A DNA stretch of 22,536 nucleotides from GCA-002841655 sp964446775 (GTDB lineage Bacteria > Patescibacteriota > Patescibacteriia > Patescibacteriales > UBA12465). Made by a program: the position numbers and the translations under genes. A model generated the notes under the pieces. The model did not search any database. It worked only from the letters and a program-made list of their open reading frames with translations, and had not been told where the DNA came from. Below are positions 22,358 to 22,536 of the stretch, in pieces (position 1 is the first letter of the stretch; every line of letters starts with the position of its first letter). The stretch is from assembly GCA_964446775.1 (NCBI GenBank), contig CAYURA010000010.1, positions 1-22,536 of the forward strand. Direction: 5' to 3'.

Positions 22358-22536
22358 CTATATATACAATTTATATTAAAGATTGTTATTTAATTAAGAA
22401 CCTATTTAAAATTATTTAATTAATTTAAAGTTCAATAAATGAAATTAAATTATTTTCCAAAACAAGAATTACTTAGAAATTGAATTGTTAAACACAAATT
22501 TAGTCATTCAACACTTAAAATCTGCTTACTTTTTAG

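Overview
The window looks like a piece of a low-GC genome of the Patescibacteria (CPR), most likely a Parcubacteria-type lineage. This rests on family recognition without a search. The signs are a tandem array of small signal-peptide plus two-helix pilins of the TrbC/VirB2-like kind, a short archaeal-style cytidylate kinase, a divergent SMC, an orphan solute-binding lipoprotein, and start codons that almost all lack a Shine-Dalgarno sequence. TGA is used as a stop (two genes end in ATGA overlaps), so the code is standard 11. No plasmid, phage or insertion sequence hallmark is present.

Layout. (1) 1-1348, minus: cmk, then rplS with its own promoter and leader hairpin, then tRNA-Leu(GAG) and tRNA-Val(TAC), probably one rplS-tRNA-tRNA transcript ending in a hairpin. 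(2) 1488-4712, plus: an SMC ATPase with complete heads, but with a short helical stretch where the hinge should be. (3) 4819-8274, plus: a compact cluster of solute-binding lipoprotein, pilin-like protein, RodZ-like HTH/membrane protein, class I methyltransferase and a small membrane protein. (4) 8315-11748, plus: seven pilin paralogues. The first two are near-duplicate monocistronic units with the same promoter, a near-perfect Shine-Dalgarno and separate terminators; the other five form a tight operon. A 100-N gap interrupts the second pilin, and its two flanks share an exact 55-bp overlap. (5) 11841-12608, minus: a secreted coiled-coil protein of visibly higher GC, with a consensus promoter. 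It is divergent from a 3D-domain cell-wall protein (12855-13505, plus). The space between them holds a DnaA-box match and a promoter followed at once by a 19-bp terminator hairpin. (6) 13579-15990, minus: phosphoenolpyruvate synthase. (7) 16088-18331, plus: tRNA-Leu(TAG), lgt, an MFS transporter and tRNA-Gly(TCC). (8) 18395-22317, minus: four genes (MurG/MGDG-synthase-like glycosyltransferase, EamA transporter, membrane-anchored glycosidase, GT2 glycosyltransferase), with ATGA overlaps at two of the three junctions.

How the genes fit together. Much of the window concerns the cell surface: pilins, Lgt with one lipoprotein it could modify, a 3D-domain wall protein and a glycan or glycolipid operon. 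The rest is housekeeping (L19, CMP kinase, SMC, PEP synthase, four tRNAs). The most unusual items are the SMC without a recognisable hinge, the mosaic pilin pair with its distinctive translation signal, and the promoter-terminator unit at 12737-12830.
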